A DNA stretch of 6,415 bases from Anaerolineales bacterium (GTDB taxonomy: Bacteria > Chloroflexota > Anaerolineae > Anaerolineales > Villigracilaceae), in assembly GCA_025938055.1 (NCBI GenBank), contig JAICQC010000269.1, forward strand, positions 1 to 6,415, read 5' to 3'. Below are positions 1 through 6,085 of this stretch, one piece after another. A program made the translations under genes and the position numbers. Under the pieces are notes generated by a model, which worked only from the letters and a program-made list of their open reading frames with translations, ran no database searches and was not told the origin of the DNA. Each line of letters begins with the position of its first letter. Positions within the stretch are counted from its first letter, which is position 1.

Positions 1-540
1 ACGCTGGTCAATGCGATTGCCTGTCAGCAGATCACCCTCACCGTAGGCATACGCCTGCTCAACCGTCTGACAGAAGCTTGTGGATTAACCATCGAAACAG
101 AAAAGGGTTCTTTTCATGCTTTTCCACGCCCGCAGCAATTGGCAAATATGGATATTGAAAAATTGCGTGAGATGGGATTCAGCTATCGCAAGGCCCGCTA
201 TCTGACGGATCTCGCACAGGCAGTGATCGAAGGGCAATTTGATTTGGAAGAAATCGAGAAGCTGGATGATCAGAAGGCGGTCAACCGCCTATGTACTCTG
301 AAAGGTGTGGGACGCTGGACGGCAGAGTATTTCCTGCTGCGTGGGCTGGGACGGACACACATCTTCCCGGGGGACGATGTCGGTGCCCGCAACCATCTGC
401 AGCGCTGGTTACGGTTGTCCGAGCCGATGAACTACGATGAGGTGCATAAGTCATTGAGGCAGTGGGATGCCTATGGCGGTTTGATCTATTTTCATTTGCT
501 GCTCAAGAGTTTGACAGAGAAAGGAATCATCAAGAAGTGA
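1..540 (+). CDS. DNA-3-methyladenine glycosylase, AlkA/HhH-GPD type (5'-truncated by window edge)
   Basis: This is a base-excision repair enzyme that would remove alkylated purines such as 3-methyladenine from DNA. The frame is open from base 1, so the start lies outside the window; 179 C-terminal residues are visible. The reading begins TLVNAIACQQIT, matching the 'QQI' helix that opens the HhH-GPD fold. The helix-hairpin-helix reads LKGVGRWTAEYF (about 298-333). It is followed by FPGDDVGARN, in which the second Asp (codon 376-378) sits at the place of the catalytic Asp238 of E. coli AlkA. The C-terminus YGGLIYFHLLLKSL is typical of this family. No Cys cluster for an iron-sulphur centre is seen after the HhH, which argues against an endonuclease III or MutY assignment. 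The AlkA subfamily rather than another HhH glycosylase is likely but not certain, because the N-terminal domain is missing. The downstream DUF488 gene overlaps its stop codon. Confidence 0.9.
   Translation, partial: TLVNAIACQQITLTVGIRLLNRLTEACGLTIETEKGSFHAFPRPQQLANMDIEKLREMGFSYRKARYLTDLAQAVIEGQFDLEEIEKLDDQKAVNRLCTLKGVGRWTAEYFLLRGLGRTHIFPGDDVGARNHLQRWLRLSEPMNYDEVHKSLRQWDAYGGLIYFHLLLKSLTEKGIIKK
521..525 (+). promoter_or_regulatory. Ribosome binding site for the GTG start at 537
   Basis: AAGGA inside the end of the glycosylase gene lies 11 bases before GTG 537. It supports the rare start codon over the upstream in-frame ATG at 462. Confidence 0.5.
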
Positions 541-905
541 AAAAAGCAACCGTTGTGAAGCTCAAGCGTGTTTATGAGGGAATTGGAAGAAGCGACGGCG
601 CCCGTTATTTGGTCGAGCGGTTATGGCCGCGTGGGATAAAAAAAGTGAATCTGAAGATGGATACCTGGTTGAAAGATGCTGCTCCCAGCAGTGAATTGAG
701 ACGTTGGTTTGGGCATGACCCGGCGAAGTGGGAGGAGTTTCAACACCGTTATCGGGCTGAACTGGACGAGAATACTGGCGCATGGAAGCCGTTGCTGGAA
801 GCAGCGAGGCAGGGTAATGTCACCCTGCTGTACTCTGCCCGCGACACGGAGCACAATAATGCCATTGTACTCAAGGCTTATCTTGAGGAGCGCCTGGCGG
901 GCTGA
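537..905 (+). CDS. DUF488 family protein (YeaO-like)
   Basis: This is a small cytosolic protein of 122 residues, close to the usual DUF488/YeaO length of about 115-120. Its biochemical role is not established. Family hallmarks are visible in order: RVYEGIGRSDGARYLVERLWPRG (residues 11-33; the RLWPRG part is the strongest), WLKDAAPSSELRRWFGHDP (44-62), WEEFQHRYRAEL (65-76) and the C-terminal VTLLYSARDTEHNNA (95-109). The GTG at 537 is chosen because it gives the family's normal N-terminus, overlaps the glycosylase stop (GTGA) and has AAGGA at 521-525, 11 bases upstream. The in-frame ATG at 462 would add 25 residues that merely read the glycosylase gene out of frame. The overlap suggests translational coupling with the glycosylase. 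A role related to DNA damage would be inferred from that neighbour only. Confidence 0.9.
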   Translation: MKKATVVKLKRVYEGIGRSDGARYLVERLWPRGIKKVNLKMDTWLKDAAPSSELRRWFGHDPAKWEEFQHRYRAELDENTGAWKPLLEAARQGNVTLLYSARDTEHNNAIVLKAYLEERLAG

Positions 906-930
906 GGAGAAAAGAAATTTATACCACGCG

Positions 931-946
931 TTACGTAGTCCCGTAA
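931..946. repeat. Short inverted repeat in the spacer before the histidine kinase gene
   Basis: TTACG and CGTAA flank six bases (TAGTCC). The left arm also contains the palindrome TACGTA (932-937). It lies in the 220-base spacer 906-1125, which carries no credible gene. It could be a small operator or chance. The arms are only 5 bp and no T-run follows, so it is not a convincing terminator for the glycosylase/DUF488 pair. Confidence 0.25.
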
Positions 947-981
947 GAGCAAAAAGTATATGCTCGCCCAATCTACGATTT

Positions 982-1013
982 TTGAATGGAGTAAGGAGTT
1001 TCTAGGATAAAAT
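982..1013 (+). promoter_or_regulatory. Weak candidate promoter for the histidine kinase operon
   Basis: TTGAAT (982-987) could serve as a -35 box. The only plausible -10 boxes are TAGGAT (1003-1008, spacing 15) or TAAAAT (1008-1013, spacing 20), and both spacings are off the optimum of 17. This is the best sigma-70-like pair I can find in the spacer 906-1125. It is an inference from consensus matching only. Confidence 0.2.
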
Positions 1014-1125
1014 CAGTTCAGGAAAGCTTTATTACCAGGCAACAGGTCTTCAAACCTCAAGAGAGTGTTCAGGCAAAGATTGAACCTCTTTCGAATGTCA
1101 ATGCGTGAGGAATCTTACATAGCGT

Positions 1126-2760
1126 ATGGCGAAAAAGGATCGTGATGAAATGCGCCTGCTTGAGAGCCTCGCAGCCTCACAAGAGCGGGAAGCAAAACTG
1201 CAAAGGGCTTATGACGAGTTGGAAGCTCGCTTCTTGGAGAGAACAGAAGAACTACAGAGAGCCAACGAAGCCTTACAAGAGAGTGAACAGCGCTTCAGGG
1301 TTGCGTTGATTGGCACACCGATCATTGTGTTCAACCAGGACCTTGATCTGCGCTATACCTGGATATACAACGCTCACAGTTACGCACATCAGCCCGTGAT
1401 TGGTAAAACCGATGCTGATTTGTTCTCCGCTGAAGATGCCGCGCGTCTGACTGCCTTGAAACGGAGAGTCATGGCGGCAGGATTATTGACACGAGAAGAA
1501 GTATCGGTGACAGTCGATGAAAGAATGAATTTCTACGATATGACTCTGGATCCCCTGTTTGATGCAGATGGCGCTGTTGCAGGCTTGACTTGTGCAGCCA
1601 CAGATATTACGGACCGCAAGCAAATTTACGATCAGATGCAGCGTAGATTATCTGAGAGTGAAAGCATCCAGAGGATCGCCAAGGGCTTGCTGCAAAGAAT
1701 TGGTCTTGACGAGGTATTGCAAATTATTTGTGCTGAGGCCATGCAGTTGACTGGTGCGACAGGAAGCGCAGTTTTGCTCCTCGAGGAAGATGGGTGGTTG
1801 AGGGTGACCAAAACTGCGGGTTCACCAACGTATTCACAAAACCGTCTGCCGATTGATGGATCATTTGCGGGTCGCGCCTTCCAGACCAGAGACCATGTGT
1901 GGGTACATCTTCAACATAGCGAATCCAATGATGATGCCGAGCAATTGCAGAGCTACCCGTGGATTAAGGGCCTTATTTCTCTGTTAGTCGTTCCCTTAAA
2001 GGTAGATACGAAAGTAATCGGGATACTCAATATCCTGAATAAACCAGGTGAACTTACCCAGGAAGATATGCGGATTATCGATCTGTTCGCAGATCAAGCT
2101 GCTATTATCATTGAGCATATCCGCTTACAATACCAGGCTGAGCAACTAGCAGTGCTGGAAGAACGTCAGCGCCTGGCGCGTGAGTTACATGATTCCGTCA
2201 CGCAGGCGCTTTATAGTGTCACACTGTATGCCGATGCAGCTCGCATGGCATTTTCGGCGCAAAAGTGGGAGGCTCTGGAGACAAATCTACAAGAAGTGCG
2301 GAATATGTCTCGAGAAGCAATGTATGATATGCGGTTATTGGTTTTCGAACTGCGTCCCTTTATGCTGGAGACTGAGGGATTGGCTTCCGCGTTGCGGGCC
2401 AGGTTGGCTGCGGTAGAAGGTCGTTCAGGGCTGAAAACCGAGGTTCTCGTGGAAGAGGAAAGACGTTTACCAATTAAGATTGAAGAAGAGTTGTACCGCA
2501 TAGCTCAAGAGGCATTAAACAACGTAGTTAAGCATGCCGAGGCAACACAGGTTCAGATCCGGCTTAAATATAAAGAAAATATCGTCTCGCTGGAAATGTT
2601 TGATGATGGAAAGGGTTTTGAACTGGCGGCGGTTAGCCAAAGCGGTGGATTCGGGCTGCAGGGAATCCAGGAGAGGGTGCAACAGTTAGGCGGTACTTGG
2701 AAAATCGAGAGTGCCCCGCATAGAGGCACACGTTTGAAAATAAGGATTCCCCTCGAATGA
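1126..2760 (+). CDS. Soluble PAS-GAF sensor histidine kinase, HisKA_3 (NarX/LiaS-like) class
   Basis: This kinase should autophosphorylate on His and pass the phosphate to the regulator encoded next to it. In its 544 residues, an N-terminal coiled coil rich in Glu/Arg/Leu (about 8-55) leads into a PAS domain (about 56-165, ending in TDITDRK). A GAF domain follows (about 180-335). The HisKA_3 helix reads ERQRLARELHDSVTQALYS, with phosphoacceptor His355 (codon 2188-2190). The ATPase domain shows the N box QEALNNVVKHA (461-471), the G1 box DDGKGF (493-498) and the G2 box GGFGLQGIQERV (507-518). No hydrophobic membrane-spanning segment is seen, so it should be cytoplasmic. The signal is unknown; no Cys in GAF suggests a covalent bilin site. 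ATG 1126 is the first start after an in-frame TAG at 1120. ATG 1150, with AAGGA at 1135-1139, is a credible alternative. The ORF ends 21 bases before the regulator's preferred start. Confidence 0.95.
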   Translation: MAKKDRDEMRLLESLAASQEREAKLQRAYDELEARFLERTEELQRANEALQESEQRFRVALIGTPIIVFNQDLDLRYTWIYNAHSYAHQPVIGKTDADLFSAEDAARLTALKRRVMAAGLLTREEVSVTVDERMNFYDMTLDPLFDADGAVAGLTCAATDITDRKQIYDQMQRRLSESESIQRIAKGLLQRIGLDEVLQIICAEAMQLTGATGSAVLLLEEDGWLRVTKTAGSPTYSQNRLPIDGSFAGRAFQTRDHVWVHLQHSESNDDAEQLQSYPWIKGLISLLVVPLKVDTKVIGILNILNKPGELTQEDMRIIDLFADQAAIIIEHIRLQYQAEQLAVLEERQRLARELHDSVTQALYSVTLYADAARMAFSAQKWEALETNLQEVRNMSREAMYDMRLLVFELRPFMLETEGLASALRARLAAVEGRSGLKTEVLVEEERRLPIKIEEELYRIAQEALNNVVKHAEATQVQIRLKYKENIVSLEMFDDGKGFELAAVSQSGGFGLQGIQERVQQLGGTWKIESAPHRGTRLKIRIPLE

Positions 2761-2768
2761 ATGGGCCG

Positions 2769-2773
2769 GGAGG
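2769..2773 (+). promoter_or_regulatory. Ribosome binding site selecting ATG 2782 of the response regulator gene
   Basis: GGAGG lies 8 bases before ATG 2782, an ideal spacing. The in-frame ATG at 2761, directly after the kinase stop, has no comparable site and would add seven residues (MGREATN) that would come before the normal start of a receiver domain. Confidence 0.7.
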
Positions 2774-2781
2774 CGACGAAT

Positions 2782-3459
2782 ATGAGTAAGGCACCAATTA
2801 CATTATTGGTTGTGGACGATCAAACGATCGTGCGAAAAGGCATACGTGCGCTTTTGGAGCAAGTAGATGATATCAATGTGATCGGTGAAGCTGCTGATGG
2901 AGAAGAAGCAGTCGCTCAGGCGAAATTGCTCAATCCCGACGTAATCTTAATGGACTTGATGATGCCAAAAATGGATGGTATTGCCGCTATTCGAGAAATT
3001 CAGACTAATAATACTTCCAAACGGATTATTGCTCTCACCAGCTTCGTTACCGAAGATAAGGTTTTTCCGGCAATTAAAGCTGGCGCAATGGGTTATTTAT
3101 TAAAGGACTCCGAACCCGAAGATCTCATTACCGCTATCCGAAAAGTTAATCGCGGTGAACCATCTTTGCATCCTGTCGTCGCAAAGATGGTTTTAGATGA
3201 ATTAAGCCAGCCGGTCAAGCAGCCGTTGACGCCCGATCCCCTGACAGGACGGGAAGTCGACATCGTCCGCCTGGTCGCGCAGGGGCTTAGCAACCGTCAA
3301 ATCGCTGACCAGCTCGTGATCGGAGAGGCAACTGTCCGCACGCATGTAGGCAATGTTCTCAACAAGCTTCACCTGGCGAACCGTGTCCAGGCGACTCTAT
3401 ATGCCCTGCGGGAAGGACTGACCTCTCTGGATGAAATGGACAACCTGAGCAAAGAATAA
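2782..3459 (+). CDS. NarL/LuxR-type response regulator, partner of the upstream kinase
   Basis: This is a DNA-binding transcription regulator of 225 residues, the normal NarL-family length. The receiver domain (about 5-122) keeps all the key residues: acidic pair Asp12-Asp13, phosphoacceptor Asp58 in NPDVILMDLMMPKMDG, Thr86 in ALTS, and Lys108 in YLLKDS. After a linker, a LuxR-type helix-turn-helix begins at LTGREVDIVRLVAQGLSNRQ (154-173). Its recognition region is ATVRTHVGNVLNKL (183-196). Adjacency to a HisKA_3 kinase, the class that normally partners NarL regulators, makes the pairing firm. Its targets cannot be read from this window; self-regulation or control of the downstream CBS-to-cupin unit is possible. 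A strong terminator follows the stop codon by 28 bases. The start is set by GGAGG at 2769-2773. Confidence 0.95.
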   Translation: MSKAPITLLVVDDQTIVRKGIRALLEQVDDINVIGEAADGEEAVAQAKLLNPDVILMDLMMPKMDGIAAIREIQTNNTSKRIIALTSFVTEDKVFPAIKAGAMGYLLKDSEPEDLITAIRKVNRGEPSLHPVVAKMVLDELSQPVKQPLTPDPLTGREVDIVRLVAQGLSNRQIADQLVIGEATVRTHVGNVLNKLHLANRVQATLYALREGLTSLDEMDNLSKE

Positions 3460-3487
3460 TCATATTTGTCGGATATCCTGTCAAGCG

Positions 3488-3518
3488 ATAGGCCACCAAA
3501 CGGTGGTCTATTTTTTTT
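3488..3518 (+). terminator. Intrinsic (Rho-independent) terminator of the kinase-regulator operon
   Basis: TAGGCCACC (3489-3497) pairs with GGTGGTCTA (3502-3510) around an AAAC loop, giving nine base pairs with a single G-U. A3488-T3511 can extend it, and a run of eight T residues (3511-3518) follows. This strong, compact signal separates the two-component operon from the CBS-protein unit downstream. Confidence 0.9.
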
Positions 3519-3583
3519 ATGGGTCCTGCATGGGCATCTCACGAATCCCCAAAAGCGCGGACACGGAAATCCACACCCTGCTG

Positions 3584-3612
3584 ATGACAGATAAAGCTGG
3601 CTTGAGTATTCT
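3584..3612 (+). promoter_or_regulatory. Candidate sigma-70-like promoter for the CBS/receiver/oxidoreductase/cupin unit
   Basis: ATGACA (3584-3589; five of six to TTGACA) and TATTCT (3607-3612; four of six to TATAAT) are 17 bases apart. Transcription would start near 3619, leaving about 38 bases before ATG 3657. It is placed sensibly between the upstream terminator and the next gene, but the match is consensus-based and unproven. Confidence 0.35.
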
Positions 3613-3656
3613 TATGAACAAGTGACAAATAACCCATGAGAGTTACAGGTGCAATT

Positions 3657-4400
3657 ATGCAAGTCCATGAATGTATGACGGTCAACCCAATTATTATTTC
3701 TCCAAAGACAACTTATGCACAGGCGTCTCGGCTGCTGCGCGTCAAGAAACTGCATGCCTTGCCAGTAGTAGATAAGGAAGGACAATTAGTGGGGATAGTC
3801 ACGGAAAAGGATTTACTTGATATTTCACCGGTCGCCGTGCTCGGGGTACATACAATCAGCGCTCACTTGAGCGCCATAACGGTAGAAGAAGCGATGACCA
3901 GGCGAGTCATCACAGTGCAAGAGGATTGTCCTCTGGAGGACGCGGCACGCATCCTGATAGACAATAAGATTGGGAACCTGCCGGTGATGCGCGGAAATCA
4001 GTTGATAGGCGTTATCACAGAGTCAGATATCTTTCGCGCGATGACCGATGCATTTGGGGGGCGTTCAGAAGGACTGCGTATCACGATTCGACTCCTGGAA
4101 GACAAGGGGGAACTTGGCGCAGTTACAGATGGAATTGTTCAATTGGGCGGTAAGCTCATTAGCCTCTCCACGTATTGGGGAGGCGATCCCTTCAAGCGAA
4201 GAATAACATTGAAGGTGCAAGGGGTAAATCGCGAAGAGTTACTTATGCTGCTGGAATGGACCATCGGGGTTCAGGTGATTGATTGTTGTGACAGCAGTGC
4301 CGGATCTCAACCTGGAGCAACCTCTCCTGCGACGAATACAGAAGCGTTTCCTACTCAGAGCCTGGATGTGAAAATCCCCTGGCTCTTGGACTCGAAATGA
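3657..4400 (+). CDS. AcuB-like protein: two CBS domains plus C-terminal ACT-like domain
   Basis: This is a probable cytosolic energy- or ligand-sensing protein. CBS pairs typically bind adenine nucleotides, and ACT domains often bind small metabolites. CBS1 spans about residues 7-57 (CMTVNPIIIS to IVTEKDLLDIS) and CBS2 about 77-130 (VEEAMTRRVITV to VITESDIFRAM). An ACT-like fold follows (about 138-209: LRITIRLLEDKGELGAVTDGI, with a later GGKLISLS). The last 37 residues (211-247) are a Ser/Thr/Ala/Pro-rich tail without a recognised domain. ATG 3657 is preferred because AGGTG (3647-3651) precedes it and it gives the usual short lead into CBS1. ATG 3636 would add seven residues and has no visible ribosome site. 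The stop overlaps the next start (ATGA), so translation of the two is probably coupled. The ligand and the real target are unknown; the acetoin-utilisation role of AcuB should not be assumed. Confidence 0.88.
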   Translation: MQVHECMTVNPIIISPKTTYAQASRLLRVKKLHALPVVDKEGQLVGIVTEKDLLDISPVAVLGVHTISAHLSAITVEEAMTRRVITVQEDCPLEDAARILIDNKIGNLPVMRGNQLIGVITESDIFRAMTDAFGGRSEGLRITIRLLEDKGELGAVTDGIVQLGGKLISLSTYWGGDPFKRRITLKVQGVNREELLMLLEWTIGVQVIDCCDSSAGSQPGATSPATNTEAFPTQSLDVKIPWLLDSK

Positions 4401-4801
4401 CAAACCAAGGCTCTGATTCGCGCAAAAGCAAGAGGATTCTCATTTGTGATGATGAACCCAGAGCGCGGCAAGCACTCAAGGCGCTATTGCTCACCCGAGA
4501 GGTTACCTGTCTCGATGAATCCTCATCAACGATACATGTAGCTGGGGAAGCCCGAGATGGTTCTGAAGCCGTCCAGTTGGTGAGAACGATTCTGCCGGAG
4601 GTGGTAGTGATCGACGCTTGCATGCCGGGAGTGGATGGACTGGAAGCAACCCGTTTCATCAAGAAGAATTGGCCCCAGGTAAGGGTTGTCGTTCTGACTA
4701 TGTATGCTGACCAACGGCAAGCGGCGCTGGATGCCGGAGCGGACACCTTTCTGATGAAAGGATGCCTGGCTGAGACTCTGTTCGAAGCCATCCTGGTCTA
4801 G
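4397..4801 (+). CDS. Stand-alone receiver (CheY-like) response regulator
   Basis: This is a 134-residue phosphoreceiver with no output domain. The acidic pair is Asp18-Asp19 (ILICDDEP), the phosphoacceptor is Asp73 (VVVIDACMPGVDG), the switch Thr is 101 (VVLTMYAD) and the conserved Lys is 121 (FLMKG). The site is therefore intact and likely phosphorylatable. Between helix 1 and strand 2 it carries extra residues (TREVTCLDESSSTIH, 33-47) compared with the regulator at 2782. Otherwise the sequence style is NarL-like. It stops at AILV, where a NarL protein would continue into its linker and helix-turn-helix; no such coding is seen in 4802-4864 in any frame. It may act by protein contact, for example with the CBS/ACT protein whose stop it overlaps by four bases. 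No dedicated kinase is in this unit; the kinase at 1126 is the nearest candidate. Confidence 0.9.
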   Translation: MTNQGSDSRKSKRILICDDEPRARQALKALLLTREVTCLDESSSTIHVAGEARDGSEAVQLVRTILPEVVVIDACMPGVDGLEATRFIKKNWPQVRVVVLTMYADQRQAALDAGADTFLMKGCLAETLFEAILV

Positions 4802-4851
4802 TGGCATTTCTTTGTCCGAGAAGTCAATGCACAATGGCAAAGCAGATGAAT

Positions 4852-4858
4852 AAAGGAG
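4852..4858 (+). promoter_or_regulatory. Strong ribosome binding site for the oxidoreductase gene
   Basis: AAAGGAG lies 6 bases before ATG 4865. It is the best Shine-Dalgarno match in the window. The 63-base gap from the receiver stop shows no convincing promoter or terminator, so the oxidoreductase is probably co-transcribed with the receiver gene but independently translated. Confidence 0.7.
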
Positions 4859-4864
4859 TATATT

Positions 4865-6085
4865 ATGAAGCAACATCGTTATTTAATTGTAGGCGGTGGT
4901 TTGACAGGTGATGCGGCTGTACGCGGCATTCGTGAATTGGATACAGAAGGTTCCATTGGCATGATTAGCAGGGAGGTTGACCCTCCTTACACGCGCCCAA
5001 ATCTTTCGAAGGGATTGTGGAAAGGCCGCCCGATCGAAAAGATTTGGCGCAATACACAGGATCTGGGTGCTGAGCTGTACTTGGGACGAAACGTAACCTA
5101 CCTTGACCCCTCGAAACGATATCTCCGTGATGAAACGGGAGATGAATTCACGTACGACAAATTGCTGCTGGCTACAGGCGGCTCACCGATTCGCCTGCCT
5201 TTTGGCGATGACAATATCATTTATTACCGCGACCTCCAGGATTATCAGCGCTTGCGAGAATGGACCGAACGCGGCGAACGTTTTCTTGTGATTGGCGGCG
5301 GCTTTATCGGCTCAGAGATCGCAGCAGCATTAACGATGATCGGGAAGAAAGTTGTCATGGTTTTTCCTGATGAATCCATTGGTGCGAATATTTATCCCCA
5401 TGATCTATCTTCTTTCCTGAATGACTTCTATCGTGAGAAGGGCGTAGAGGTAATATCCGGTGATGTAGTGACAGGCCTTGAACAAACCGGGGATTGCTCC
5501 ACAGTCCGCACCAGAAACGGTCGCTCGTTCGAAGTGGATGGCGTTGTAGCCGGAATCGGGATTCGCCCGAACCTTGAACTCGCGCAGCAGGCTGGGCTGC
5601 AAGTGGAGAATGGAATCGTCGTCGACGAGCACTTACTGACCTCGGCACCTCATATTTTTGCGGCAGGCGATGTGGCAAAATTCTTCCATTCGGCGCTGGG
5701 AAAAGGCGTGCGCGTGGAGCATGAAGACAACGCGCTCTGGATGGGGAAAATAGCCGGTCGAAATATGGCAGGTGCGGATGAGTCCTACACCCACGTGCCA
5801 ATGTTCTACTCAGACCTGTTCGAATTGGGTTATGAGGCAGTGGGAGAATTAAATAGCAAGCTGAGGACTGTCGCTGATTGGGAGGAACCCTTCAAGAAGG
5901 GTGTGGTCTATTACCTGGATGATGATCGTGTGCGCGGCGTGCTGCTGTGGAATGTCTGGAACGCGGTGCCCGAAGCACGTGCCCTGCTCAGTGCAACAGG
6001 ACCGTTCAAAATAGCTGACCTGCAAGGCAGGTTAGCGAACAAGAATGGCCAGGCTCTATCCCTGGTTCAGCGGGAATCGACCTAA
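4865..6085 (+). CDS. FAD-dependent NAD(P)H oxidoreductase, apoptosis-inducing-factor (AIF)-like
   Basis: This is a two-dinucleotide-fold flavoenzyme of 406 residues, expected to oxidise NADH (or NADPH) and pass electrons to an acceptor not identifiable here. The FAD fold opens with VGGGLTGDAA (9-18). ATGGSP (103-108) and FAAGDVAKF (265-273) complete the FAD site. The NAD fold begins IGGGFIGSE (143-151). Lys49 in RPNLSKGLW and Glu151 match the conserved Lys/Glu pair near the flavin in this superfamily. Several stretches recall mammalian AIF more than ordinary ferredoxin reductases: VFPDE at the end of the second NAD strand (167-170), RVEHEDNA (283-290), MFYSDLFELGYEAVGE (313-328) and the tail GVVYYLDDDRVRGVLLWNVWN (346-366). 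The long loop found inside the C-terminal domain of animal AIF is absent, and there is no signal peptide. The stop overlaps the cupin start. AIF-like is confident as similarity; the substrate is unknown. Confidence 0.92.
   Translation: MKQHRYLIVGGGLTGDAAVRGIRELDTEGSIGMISREVDPPYTRPNLSKGLWKGRPIEKIWRNTQDLGAELYLGRNVTYLDPSKRYLRDETGDEFTYDKLLLATGGSPIRLPFGDDNIIYYRDLQDYQRLREWTERGERFLVIGGGFIGSEIAAALTMIGKKVVMVFPDESIGANIYPHDLSSFLNDFYREKGVEVISGDVVTGLEQTGDCSTVRTRNGRSFEVDGVVAGIGIRPNLELAQQAGLQVENGIVVDEHLLTSAPHIFAAGDVAKFFHSALGKGVRVEHEDNALWMGKIAGRNMAGADESYTHVPMFYSDLFELGYEAVGELNSKLRTVADWEEPFKKGVVYYLDDDRVRGVLLWNVWNAVPEARALLSATGPFKIADLQGRLANKNGQALSLVQREST

Noticed and set aside
462..536. Upstream ATG extension of the DUF488 protein
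   Set aside because: The extra 25 residues read the glycosylase gene in another frame and precede the normal family N-terminus.
139..540. Internal TTG as the start of the glycosylase
   Set aside because: The same frame is open to base 1 and the upstream residues match the conserved QQI helix, so the gene simply runs off the window edge.
621..1005. Open frames on both strands running from the DUF488 gene into the spacer
   Set aside because: They mostly overlap the DUF488 coding region out of frame, resemble no known protein and lack ribosome sites, so the spacer is treated as non-coding.
4351..4791. Long antisense open frame opposite the receiver gene
   Set aside because: It mirrors the coding frame of a clear receiver protein, shows no domain-like pattern and has no convincing ribosome site.
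4802..4864. Search for a lost DNA-binding domain or frameshift after the receiver
   Set aside because: Only 63 bases remain before the next start and none of the frames encodes LuxR-type helix-turn-helix residues.
5355..5801. Antisense open frame of 148 codons opposite the oxidoreductase
   Set aside because: Its composition is rich in Arg, His and Pro, typical of a shadow frame; the plus-strand frame carries clear FAD/NAD motifs.
4865..6085. Cell-death (apoptosis) role for the AIF-like protein
   Set aside because: Similarity to AIF supports oxidoreductase chemistry only. Nothing in the window suggests a death effector, and the animal C-terminal loop is absent.
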